In this document: positions 45,096-55,103 of the stretch, one piece after another
Numbering within the stretch: the first letter of the stretch is position 1
How the letters are laid out: every line of letters starts with the position of its first letter
NCBI GenBank assembly: GCA_019828595.1
Contig: JAHQRK010000007.1
Location: 2,170,001-2,234,000 of the forward strand
Origin: Aphanomyces cochlioides
Lineage: Eukaryota > Oomycota > Saprolegniomycetes > Saprolegniales > Verrucalvaceae
Direction: 5' to 3'
DNA: 64,000 bases
The notes under the pieces: generated by a model
Told to the model about the DNA's origin: nothing
Database searches by the model: none
What the model saw: the letters and a program-made list of their open reading frames with translations, nothing else
Program-made: the position numbers and the translations under genes

Positions 45096-45796
45096 CACAT
45101 AACGCAATATGATTGGAAGTTAATCTGATGAATTGACTTGGTAGACGAAAACAGACCATGAACCTCGTGGAGCATTGACAGATAAGTTTAACAAGAAAGA
45201 CAGAAAAGGAAACCTTTGATTACACTCAACACGTAGAGGTACTCGGTATGCGTTGCTCGTCGTTCCCCAAACCGGGCTATTCAAATGTCAAATCGACACT
45301 TTGAACACCTGCACTGCAGTCTAATTACATTTTACACACACGAATTGTGATAGTTCTCGCATCTCTCCACTACCTCATGAGCAGTAGGCAGTAGAGCAAT
45401 AATCAATTGAATTATCCCACACTCAATATGCAACAATCATTCAAACTTTGACGTTGCAACGTCAAAACTTGATAGGATAATGAGTTGTGAGGCGAAGGTG
45501 TGGAGATTAAATCCGTCATCATTACTTTTGACTTTTGCTTGTGCTTTAATTCATGAATCGTATGAAATTCATGAAATCTTCAGTGTTTTGTGTTTTATGC
45601 TTTAGCCATTTGAGTATGCTTCCAGTATGATTAAGCGAGTGGGCGCATAACACGCCAACAATCGTGATGTTGTGTTGCAGCTAGTATAGCTTATATCTGT
45701 GCTAGACGTTCAACAAAGATTCGGCTTCTTTATTTGTCGGCTAGACTTTAAGCATGCGAGTGCATGATGCTTGATATCTGCCAATATTCATTTGTT

Positions 45797-45831
45797 GAGC
45801 AACTGTGATAGAATCTCTAACACAGTTGCTC
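45797..45831. repeat. Hairpin with CAACTGTGATAG motif, copy 2
   Basis: GAGCAACTGTG and CACAGTTGCTC form perfect 11-bp arms around a 13-base centre that contains ATAGAATCTCTAA. Confidence 0.55.
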
Positions 45832-45899
45832 AGAATTTTGCGCATTTCGGATTTGTATACTAAAATCAAGTCAAAAACATTTATTGAAAACGGATTTCA

Positions 45900-45963
45900 G
45901 GCAACTGTGATAGATTTCCTATCACACTCCAATACAAAATGATCATGTTTCTATCATAGTTGC
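45900..45963. repeat. Hairpin pair with CAACTGTGATAG motif, copy 3
   Basis: GCAACTGTGATAG at 45901 can pair locally with CTATCAC at 45919 and also with CTATCATAGTTGC at 45951-45963. The latter gives 13-bp ends with one mismatch around 37 bases, like a miniature inverted-repeat unit. Confidence 0.5.
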
Positions 45964-46821
45964 AGCAGATGTATCGATTTTTCAAATCGATCTGCAAATC
46001 ACTCAGCCAATCAGAATCGAGTAATTACCTACTTCACGCAAAACACACCCAGACACACGTGTAATTAATTTGGGACGTTTGCCATACTTCCCTTTATACT
46101 TGACTTCAGTATGATCGAATTGATTTGGAATAGAATTCGATTTTGGTAAAACAATAGACAGATTTCGGACGACTGTCTCCATCCTATCTTCATTCCAAAA
46201 TCTTGGAATAGAGATAGAATGCAGAATATTGTGCAAGAGATTTCGGAAACTTTCTCTATTTTTAATCCAAATTCCATATGTCTGGCCGTCACAGCGCAGC
46301 ATGCCTCATGTAGAGGAGATCATCATAGAGAGGGATTAACTCATTCAGTAGCCTAGTTTCCCCGCTTTGTCTTGTTGAACCCCACCGAGGTGTTTTGAGG
46401 AGGTTTGAAACTTTCGGTGAGTCTCACATGCACGTTAAATCGACATGACGGCTATTTGCTAGCAATTCTGCTGTGGTGAAGTCGGGTATTGTCTGCAGGT
46501 TTGCAGGAAGTGCATCTCAGGCTTTCATGGAGTTGCTTCCTCCGTTGTCGTGTGAATTAAGAAGTACAAGTCTTCGTCATGACTCCACAACCACCACCTT
46601 TGTTGTCTCCAAAATCGTCTAATTTTGCAGATGATGCAACAAGTTATGAGAGGTCGGGTCCAAATTTATCAGTTTATGGAGGATAGGATGCAGATAGAAT
46701 AGAGACACCTCCTCCGAAATCTGTCTAATACAAATTTGGGTGAAAAAGACAATATAAATTAATTATTGTCGTTTGTGTCCAAAACTGGAAATTTGGTATG
46801 TTTTGAAAATGTTTCAATTAA

Positions 46822-47038
46822 TTGAAGCATACACTATTTAAAGTTTACGCAAACATTTCCTTTTATTCTCGATCGTGACCATTAAATAGTGTAATTTCAA
46901 ACGTTTTAAGTGTTTGAAAACATGTTCGAAACATTCAATTCCTTTTCACTTGAAATTTGTATGTGTCAATTGTTGCGTCAATTTGCTTGCGTCAAAATTT
47001 ATTCCGCACGACTCCAGTTTTTTATTAAAACCACAATT
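46822..47038. repeat. Left arm of the foldback element
   Basis: Inverted match to 47524-47742. It includes palindromic words such as AACGTTTT and GAAACATTCAATTCC on the way to CCACAATT. Confidence 0.75.
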
Positions 47039-47523
47039 CCCGGTATTTTATCAATATTATTGTCGTTTAGGTCCAAAACTGGAATTTTAGTTGGGAACAC
47101 TTTTGTGATTGGCTCCAACACTCGAGAGTGATGAGTGTATGGAGTTGTGCTGACACTCACGTGGTTGTTCTCGGAGAACAGCACGACTCAACCACACAGA
47201 TTCCAATATGCTGCATGTTGCAGTTCACGGCGAAATGATAGAATCTTCACTCTCCACTCACTGCAGCCATACTTTAACCAGCGACAAAATGAATGTTTAT
47301 CAACGTGCTAATGTAACAACTTATTTCATCCATGGTCGGCACGACAAATATACTTTAAGTCCAGGGGGAAATTGGAGGGATCGTGGCACCTCTACTTGCA
47401 TTTGCCGAGTCACTGCATGCAAATGGCGACGTCACGAACATCACAGATTGGGAAAATACTCCCTCAACCACTGAATTGACTACAATTTAAGATACCACGT
47501 AGTATTTCATAAGTGTGGCATGT

Positions 47524-47742
47524 ATTGTGGTTTTTATAAAAAACTGGAGTCGTGCGGAATTAATTTTGACGCAAGCAAATTGACGCAACAATTGACTCAT
47601 ACAAATTTCAAGTGAAAAGAAATTGAATGTTTCGAACATGTTTTCAAACATTTAAAACGTTTGAAATTACACTATTTAATGATCATGATCGAGGTCAATA
47701 AAAGAAAATGTTTGTGTAAACTTTAAATAGTGTATGCGTCAA
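47524..47742. repeat. Right arm of the foldback element
   Basis: Inverted match to 46822-47038, with a few substitutions and short indels (for example TTTTTATAAAAA against TTTTTATTAAAA). Confidence 0.75.
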
Positions 47743-48406
47743 CTACTGGTATTGCACGACGAGTGGCTCTGAATTGAACCAGATGCATCACAACCCTTGA
47801 CACATGCCAATGTAATCAACTCTCGTGTCAACGAAAAGCCAATCCATTGCTGGGCTCAGCCACTTCCTCGACAGTGGCCAACAAGGAGCAAGATTTGCCG
47901 AAATATTCAACTCATACCGGGTATATCGTTTTGGCAGTCGTTTGGTTATGTCTTGAGTGAAGTGAGTGGACTGACTGCCATTTGTGACTCGAATTCACTC
48001 GAGAGTGTCGCTCTGGACGACAACAGGCTCGGCATGCTTCAACCTTGTGCAGATTAGTGCAGCGCCATGCAAGCCGACATAAACCATGGATCAAGGGCGA
48101 TCAGACGCACCCCAAAGAGGTCGCCGTATCTTTGCTGCAAAGCTGAATCCACGGATCATGGCCTTGGCCTCGGTTTGCAATCTTGTCAGAAGCTTCCCAG
48201 TCAGTGACGAGAAGAGCGTGATAGGTCTTCAACCGCCCTTGTAAACATCAAAGAACGCCAAGAGTCTTGGTTAAACTATCAAACCAGATTTCGTTGCCCA
48301 AATTGAATCGCTTATGTTGAAGATGGCATTGTCTAAATGACGTAGCCAATCGCAGCATCGAGTCAAGTGTGGCTTTCTCATTGACCATTTTCAAATCTGG
48401 CTCACC
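47743..48406. other. Spacer upstream of ankyrin-like copy G
   Basis: No gene recognised. GACCATTTTCAAATCT, close to the oomycete initiator, lies about 15-30 bases before the next start codon. Confidence 0.45.
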
Positions 48407-49039
48407 ATGACACATGCTGCGCTACGCGTTTTGACCTCTCCAGAGCTGAACGACGTCATTAGTTCGTACCAACATGGTGCTTATGAAGACATGCTAGGCC
48501 TGCGCTGGAAGCTCTGCCCACTCTACGATGGATTCTACGATCCGAGTTACATTCGCCCACACATGCAACGTGTCGATGACTTCTTGCGACCATGGCTTGC
48601 GAAACACGGCATGAAGCGCTTCCCAAAGCTCCTCGAATACTGCTCCATGATGCGATTGATTCTCGTGCAATATGCCGTCTACTTTGGCAACATGGACTTA
48701 GCAACCCATCTTCACAAAACAGTCAACCTGCTCATATTCCCGGGATGGCTGCATGACCTTGCTGCCTTGAACAATCAAGTGGACATGCTTTGCTTTCTCC
48801 AGCAAATTGGCCATTGTGGTACATCGACGCGGGGCTTAGTGTGGGCTGCTGAGTTTGGCCATCTACCGACTGTGAAATATTTGATTGACATGCACAAAGC
48901 GCTCCACAACGACAGCGTGTCGAGGTCTACAGCGGCACGAGTGGCAGCGAAAGCTGGTCACATGTCGATCGTGCGCGTCTTGTTGAATCCCAAGCAGCAG
49001 AGATTCCCCCAGTTTGTCCTCACGACAACACGATCATAG
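48407..49039 (+). CDS. Ankyrin-like family copy G (most divergent)
   Basis: An intact 210-residue frame from the ATG at 48407. It has the family N-terminal domain (RVLTSPELNDVISSYQHGAY, KLCPLYDGFYDPSYIRPHMQ, RLILVQYAVYFGNMDLATHL) and repeats (WLHDLAALNNQVDMLCFLQQ, LVWAAEFGHLPTVKYLID, AARVAAKAGHMSIVRVLL). The DLAALNN block and several core residues differ from the other six copies, which resemble each other more. It is separated from them by about 13 kb. Function unknown. Confidence 0.8.
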   Translation: MTHAALRVLTSPELNDVISSYQHGAYEDMLGLRWKLCPLYDGFYDPSYIRPHMQRVDDFLRPWLAKHGMKRFPKLLEYCSMMRLILVQYAVYFGNMDLATHLHKTVNLLIFPGWLHDLAALNNQVDMLCFLQQIGHCGTSTRGLVWAAEFGHLPTVKYLIDMHKALHNDSVSRSTAARVAAKAGHMSIVRVLLNPKQQRFPQFVLTTTRS

Positions 49040-50915
49040 TTTTAGTGAACCGAATCAACTTATTTTATTCCTCTGTCAAGTGACTGTCGTCCGCGAGCGT
49101 GCATACTGTGCACAATCGGCAAATGACAAAATCTTCAGTCCTTCGAGCGTTGGAGATAATCTTCTACTCGTTTATGTGAATCTATAAAAACTTCTGCTTG
49201 GCGTTTGGCACGGTGTTGATGGAGTAGAGGCGGCGCCACGGCAGTGGACTCTGTTCACAAAACATAACAAATGATTGCATCGTTGTGCCACCTCACCTGC
49301 ATGCAGAGGATTATCTGAGCTTCCCTCAGCTCGTTTTGTTCTTCCAGGTTCAACTAAAAGACACTCCAGTCGGTCGATCGTACGGTATCTCAATGCTTTC
49401 TTCCTAAATGAGATTACCAGCGCCGCCCTCCCACGTCAGTATTTGATAAATTTGTCCCCAGTAGGCAATCACTTCACGACGGACGGCGACAGATTCGTAG
49501 ACTCAGCATTGGGTGGCTATTTGGCCTGGACTCTGGTGCTTCTTGACTCCCTTTGCAGTTCATGCCACTGAGGTTGCATTATGATCGAAATATCTTACCT
49601 CTTTAACTTTATTGTTTGATATAATTAGTATTTGTGTATTCTTAGTCAAATATAAAATAAAAGAGGTCATTTGATAACATGACCTCATGACTCCAGTCCT
49701 CAAGGTTAGACGATCACGATCTCACGGGGAGCTCAAGACTCGACTTTTATCACCAAAAAGAATATACTAATATTGTATCTACCATGCTTATGTATAAAAC
49801 ATACTGCGCGCGCACACAGTATGTTGAAGCAATCCGGCTGGCTGGGCCAACACTCTTGGGATGGCTGCCAACACAATATATCATCCCCCCACAGAGATTC
49901 ATACGTCCTCTCTGAAGTTCACTGATGTCATGTTTGAAAAGGGACGAATAATGAAACGACCCTAACTTTCCCAAGTCGTTTGAGTGCAGACGAAGCCAAG
50001 TACTCAAGCATCCATCGCTTCCCTTGCAGCGTGTCAGACGCTATCTATTTGATCGATTCGAGAATAGAACGCCCTCCATCTTCAGTTTGACAAGTCCACA
50101 GACATCAATCTCCCCGCTTTGGTGAAATACCTCTCAAAATTAATTTTGTCAATATGGTTTTGAACGATTGGACACAGTGTGCATTGCTTTGTGGACAGTT
50201 GCATGATTGTCCATGTGGTACATCGTAGTTGAGAAATTTCATTGACACATTGCGAATCCCAGCGCAGTCGGTCGGCCAGGTTCAAGCACTTGGCTTTGTG
50301 TACAGCTCGAGAGAACAATTACCGGTCTCTTTGCACGTCGTTCTAGATTTTTATCGATCGCCCTGCTGGCCTTGCGCACCAAAAATCGCACTATCGCAGT
50401 GTGCGGACGAATTTATGACAATTTTGTGGTGGTTGGCCGCTGTCTTGGGTTGTGCTTGCCACCTGCCCGTGGTGCTGCAGGCAGGCGCTCGCTGGTTGTA
50501 TGTGCAGGGACGTGTCGTTAGCTCTACTGCAACGCAACGTCAAGTCGTCTGTCTTGTTTGCATCCAGCCGAGTCAGACATATGACTTTTCACTTCTGGCA
50601 TCTACCTCTTAAGGAAAGCAGCACCTTCTACTAGAGCTCATCGATGGAGCTGACAGTGTCTTAGAGCGACTCTGCTCGCCATGGAGAATGGATGGCGCTA
50701 AGGTGGCTGCCGACAACTTGCGGCAATATGAGCAAAGTTGAGTCAACCCTTCGAAAAAAGTGAAGCCGCAGCTACTTGACTGATTTCACCCAGCCATGGA
50801 TGAGTCTCGGAGCTATTTGTATGGCAACATCAACTTGGTCGTGGTTCAGACGCAGCTGAACAACTTTTTTCGTCTGTTCTTCACGGCGCACCCCGATCGT
50901 TGCCTCTTCCTTCCG
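49040..50915. other. Long spacer, no supported gene
   Basis: 1.9 kb. A plus-strand frame at 50229-50612 has a hydrophobic stretch (FMTILWWLAAVLGCACHLPV) and no recognisable domain. It could be a small membrane protein, but nothing else supports it. Other frames are short. Confidence 0.35.
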
Positions 50916-50928
50916 TCATTTTTCAATT
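50916..50928 (+). promoter_or_regulatory. Oomycete initiator of the 81-residue basic protein
   Basis: TCATTTTTCAATT is a full match to the first 13 positions of the oomycete core promoter consensus TCATTYYNCAWTTT. It lies 17 bases before the ATG at 50946, which supports that start over an upstream in-frame ATG at 50796. Confidence 0.7.
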
Positions 50929-50945
50929 CGTGCTCGTATATCACA

Positions 50946-51191
50946 ATGGTCGCCCTCGAAACACTGAGCAGCTCGCACGTCCCGCAGCTCACCTCGATGG
51001 CCTTCGCTGTCCAAAAGCGCTCGGATGTTCAAACCAAGCCGGCTTACAGCCCCCGTGCTCAACGAACCCAAGTTGCGATGCATCAACCGCAACCAGGAGC
51101 TGCTGTGAAAGCCAAGATCGCCATGCGAATGGCCTACGTGTCTGGAGCGAATGGCAGAGTTCGCCGCGTCCTGCCTCGCGATATTCGATAA
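50946..51191 (+). CDS. Small basic protein, paralogue of the one at 51829
   Basis: An 81-residue protein starting MVALETLSSSHVPQ. It is rich in Lys/Arg/Ala/Gln and ends in KIAMRMAYVSGANGRVRRVL then PRDIR. Its last 26 residues align without gaps to the end of the 57-residue protein 640 bases downstream (shared K, R, A-aromatic, S, A, GR, RV, R-x-I-R-stop). No known domain is recognised. The initiator at 50916 supports expression. Confidence 0.65.
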   Translation: MVALETLSSSHVPQLTSMAFAVQKRSDVQTKPAYSPRAQRTQVAMHQPQPGAAVKAKIAMRMAYVSGANGRVRRVLPRDIR

Positions 51192-51770
51192 GAACGCTGC
51201 GAGACTATCTAATTAATGCTTAATCTATTGGGATTCCTAACTTATCCATGGCTCACTTGCTCCTTCGCTCGTTAAGGTCCAGACTAACACAGCTAATGAC
51301 ACCATGGCCTTGCTGACAAGCGGCCAGTCGTCAGTGATTTCGCAAGGAGATGAGCTTCCTCAGACGCTGACAAAATCAAGTGTTGGCCGTGCATGCACTC
51401 CATGCTGGTCATTGCACTCATAATGGAATCAACTCTTCTGCTCTGGTCGTATGAGTAGGATCGTCATAAACTTCTCAGCAGCGCGAGATGATTCAAGCAG
51501 CATGTCGCCTTTGCCATTCAGTCTTGCATGACAGCTCGCCGTCCTGCGTTCCAGTGAACGGTGAAATATGTCACGACCGACTCAAACCTGGACGCATTTG
51601 CTGAAATCACTTGACACCGGCAGCAGCTCACGACCATCATCTAGCAAGATCGATCAGATGTCTATGCGCACTGGTGCAAAGACGCAAAGACCACACGCCT
51701 ATCGCTCACTGAGTGGGTGAAAATACGGTGTTCAGGGAGGAGATCTTGCGACTCTTCAGTTCAATCGTCA
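51192..51770. other. Spacer between the two small-protein genes
   Basis: About 580 bases. Nothing recognised apart from the promoter-like motif at its right end, listed separately. Confidence 0.4.
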
Positions 51771-51781
51771 CATTTTCCATT
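51771..51781 (+). promoter_or_regulatory. Oomycete initiator of the 57-residue protein
   Basis: CATTTTCCATT fits CATTYYNCAWT of the oomycete core promoter and lies 47 bases upstream of the ATG at 51829. Confidence 0.55.
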
Positions 51782-51828
51782 GCGAATGCGACTCAGTTCG
51801 TGTAACGCTTGCCGCTACAGTCAACGAG

Positions 51829-52002
51829 ATGGAAGGAGCCGTTGCTGAAAAGTCACTCCCACAAACCTCCAAGCCTTCACAAACCATTCGCTACCAAGAC
51901 AAGTCGATCGTCTCCACCAAGTTGAAGGCGACGGTAAGGCATGCTTTCCAGTCGGATGCCCATGGACGGTTGTCTCGAGTGCCTCTGCGGAGTATTCGCT
52001 AA
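51829..52002 (+). CDS. 57-residue basic protein, paralogue of the one at 50946
   Basis: The frame from the ATG at 51829 to TAA at 52000-52002 encodes MEGAVAEKSLPQTSKPSQTI ... and ends LKATVRHAFQSDAHGRLSRV then PLRSIR. The C-terminal half aligns residue for residue with the neighbouring 81-residue protein, while the N-termini differ. That pattern and the initiator upstream argue that this very short frame is a real gene. Function unknown; a conserved C-terminal R-x-I-R end might be a binding motif. Confidence 0.6.
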   Translation: MEGAVAEKSLPQTSKPSQTIRYQDKSIVSTKLKATVRHAFQSDAHGRLSRVPLRSIR

Positions 52003-52115
52003 CTCACTCTTAATCTTATCGCCGTCAATTTCGTCAACGTACATGGAAGCTCTAGAACACTTCACAACCACGAGCTCAGTCGATCAACATAATATCTTTC
52101 TTGCTGTTATCCACA

Positions 52116-54353
52116 TTAGCATGAAAAGAAATTGAAGATGCACTCCTTGGGCATGGCACGATTTCGCAGTGTGTCGACGATTTCGACCATGGACGGCCTC
52201 CTTGTCGGGTCTTCTTGGAAGCATTGTGCCATGAGCCTTTGATACTTGGCGGGGATTTTACTCGATTTCGTGTCGAGTCGAGCGCCTTCAAGGACACGCG
52301 CGGCAGCTTCCACGGCGGAGATATCGGCAAAAGGTGGGGTTTCCATAAAAGTTTCCCACATGAGCACGCCGAAGGCGTATGAATCTGACTTGAATGAAAA
52401 CGCATGCGGTGGACGAAGAGTTTCTGGAGCCATGTACTTGATCGGACCGACGCCACTCTTTGTCTGAACGTGGCATCCACAGTTGACATCCACGCGGCGA
52501 CACATGCCAAAATCGCAAACTTTCGCGCGGCCATTCTTGTCAACCAGACAATTCCGCGCGGCGATATCGCGATGGACAAATCCTCCTTCGTGAATGTTGA
52601 GAAAGCCGGCGGCAGCGTCGGCTAGAATGATTTCCTTGGCGCGATCTGAGAGTCCACAGCCGTATTGATCTTCAATGCTGCCGCAAGGTAAATATTCCGT
52701 CACCAAGCTCAGCGGACGTGCGCTGTCAGTACACGCGCCGACAAACGGCACGATGTTTGGGTGGTGGCCAAACATGTTGAGCACCGCAGCTTCGTGGCGG
52801 AAAGCTTCAACCACTCGATCGTAGTTGTCACCGAATTCATTCCCCCAGACGGTCTTAACGACGACCTAGAGAAGATTCCATCAATCAACTTGCCAACAAT
52901 GTCCTGAACTTACTTGTTTCCCGCGGTAGTTGGCGCGATAGGCGTCGCCAAAGTTGCCTTGACCGACGAGTTCTTGAATCTCCAGCTCGTCGTAGGCAAT
53001 TTCATGAAAAGTTGTCGGCAGCACTTCAAGATTGCAACGCAGTTCGCTCTGTGCTTCGGCAAATTGGTCAAACGTGTGGCCCACAAAGACGTAAGAGCGC
53101 AAGATCATGACGCTCGCGCCGATAACAATCGTCGACTTGAACAAAACTTGGCCCAAAGCGACGTCGTCGGTGCAGGTAACTTGGTATTTGACTCGCGTGA
53201 CTCGGCCAGTCCATTCCAAAGCTTGCGTTGGCTCGTCATGGAGTTCAAAGCCAGGAGGAACTTCGAGACTGACGTGTGCTAAAGCGCCGCGACGGACTCG
53301 AAGCAGTTCGTCCCGAGACAATTTGGTTTCGACGTCATCGTCGTCTTCGCCATCATCCATGTCATCACAATGATGCAGCGCTTGATCCAGCATGGTTTCT
53401 CGCTGATGGACAAGGTACGCCCACACGTCAAAGCGGAAACAACTAGATGGCGCGATCATCGAAGGAGCAAAGGCATGGAAATGCACGCCGTCTTGGACAC
53501 TGTCGATCGAACGATATGTTGGTGCGAATTCAATCCGTCTGGATGCTTTTGCGGGCGAGAGTTGGCCGTAAGTGACTTCTGCCGACGAGGATTTCGCCCC
53601 TGGTGGAGTTAAAACTGTGTAGTAGGATGCCTTTGATGGTGGCCGCCGATCGGGCACGGTGCCTTGAGCTGAAACTGCATTTTGTGCTTTGGTTTGATAG
53701 TCTGGCGCCGAGTTCTCAATCACATTCAAATCGAGGGATAGAGAGGATGATATGGAGCGGGTTGTTCCTTTTCGTGCTTCGAATGGCGAGTTGACGGCAG
53801 GCTTTGCGGTTGGGATCGAATGAATCGATGCATCGCGCGTTGGTTTGATCGGATCGGCTGGTTTAAATGGTGTTTTCCGGTCGGTCACGTAGAGATAATA
53901 CTTGATGGTGAGTACAGCACCAAGGCAGACCATCGCTAGATGCATAAAGACGTAGACAATGAGCGTCACTGGAATCTGGAACGGGTGGCGATGGATCCGT
54001 CGCACGACTGCAGCATCCAAGAGCCAATAGTACAATCGCTGAGAGAGTTTCCACAGGATGCAGTACAGAATAGTCCATCCTGCATGTTTGTCTGGCACAG
54101 TTGGGACGTCGTACGCGCGGCTTGTGTCGTACAAACGGTGAATCTGGAGCTCGACGATCCAAAGAGAACGCGCAACGCGTTCGATATACGTGCCACTTTC
54201 ATTGCAAAAGCACTGCATAATTAGGATAACAACAAATGCCATTGGGAAAGCTGGGATCCACAATACAGCAGCGACGACGTAGAGCATCGAGCGTTGCCAT
54301 TGCGCCTTGGACTTCGCCATCAGCGCAGTCGTGATCGGACATGCGACTTCCAT
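52116..54353 (-). CDS. Membrane-anchored tyrosine-kinase-like (TKL) protein kinase
   Basis: Exons 52914-54353 and 52116-52865 with a 48-bp intron (52866-52913) encode 729 residues. The N-terminus carries three hydrophobic segments (about 23-46 LYVVAAVLWIPAFPMAFVVI, 92-113, and 127-150 VTLIVYVFMHLAMVCLGAVL). A Ser/Thr/Pro-rich linker follows, then a conserved module (FRFDVWAYLVHQRETM at about 320, ALAHVSLEVPPGFELHDEPT, GQVLFKSTIVIGASVMILRS) that is shared with the kinase at 62488. The kinase domain spans about 458-722: GQGNFGDAYR, VVVK (K484), HRDIAARN at 578, CDFGMCRR, MAPETLRPP, DSYAFGVLMWE. The HRDIAARN loop is typical of tyrosine-kinase-like enzymes. It probably sits in a membrane with the kinase in the cytosol. 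Ligand and substrates are unknown. Confidence 0.92.
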
Positions 54354-54396
54354 CTTGTTTCCAAGTCGGACAATATTTTAGTTCGAAGGAATTTAG

Positions 54397-54925
54397 TCAT
54401 TTTGATTGGTGCAAAATACATTATTTAAGCCAATCAGAGAAATTATTGCAGTAGGTTTTAGAATAAAACTCTCATTAAAGAAGTAGTAATAAACCTGTCC
54501 CACCTTCAAGGTTTTTTGTTTAGGTTTTCTATTTGACATACATTTTTCAGCAATATCTAAATAATAAACCCAAGGACAACATTTCACCAACCTGCAAAAA
54601 ACCTGATTCTGCATTGGTTTTTTAGTCAAGTGCAACTGATGCATTTGATTGGTCAAAGATATTGTCTTTTTCGTCCAAATTTACAGTTTTGATCAAAATC
54701 GACGAAATTTGTGTGATCAATCTGGCAATAGTGAATTCAAGTATAATCGGAAGGTACTTGAATTAATGTGTGTGTGTGTTGGTGTGTTTTGTGTGTGTTT
54801 AAACAAACTCTGGATGCTGATTGGCTGGTTCGATTTGGTGATTGATTCAAAGTTTGATCGATTTCAGCCAAGTTCGGAAATTTTGAGTCAATCAGACAAT
54901 ATTTAAATTGTAGCCAATGAGACTA
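54397..54925. promoter_or_regulatory. CCAAT-rich bidirectional promoter region
   Basis: The roughly 690-bp spacer between the divergent kinase and exoribonuclease genes contains CCAAT boxes in both orientations at about 54402 (GATTGG), 54429 (CCAATCAG), 54652 (GATTGG), 54821 (CTGATTGG) and 54913 (CCAAT), plus a near match GTCAATCAG at 54887. Several share the CCAATCA core bound by NF-Y. The spacer is otherwise AT-rich. Confidence 0.5.
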
Positions 54926-55103
54926 CTCATTTGTTGGACTACTTTGATTACTGTACACCTTTGATTTCATAAACCAAGGAAAGAATAAACCTAACTTCTG
55001 CGAGGTTTATTAGTCTGGTTTATTTTAAGTTAGGTTTTTAGGAAGAATGCACCAGATAAGATCACTCCTGAAGATCACCAATTGCCGACAAGACGACGTT
55101 AGA

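Larger units (their letters stand above)
46822..47742. mobile_element. Foldback element with long terminal inverted repeats
   Basis: A 921-bp unit whose ends, 46822-47038 and 47524-47742, are inverted copies of each other over about 217 bp at roughly 93 percent identity by eye. Both start near TTGAMGCATACACTATTTAAAG. The 485-bp interior has no transposase; a phrase resembling the left flank (ATTGTCGTTT..GTCCAAAACTGGAA) recurs inside at about 47058. It looks like a non-autonomous foldback or Mutator-like element. No target duplication was recognised. Confidence 0.75.
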
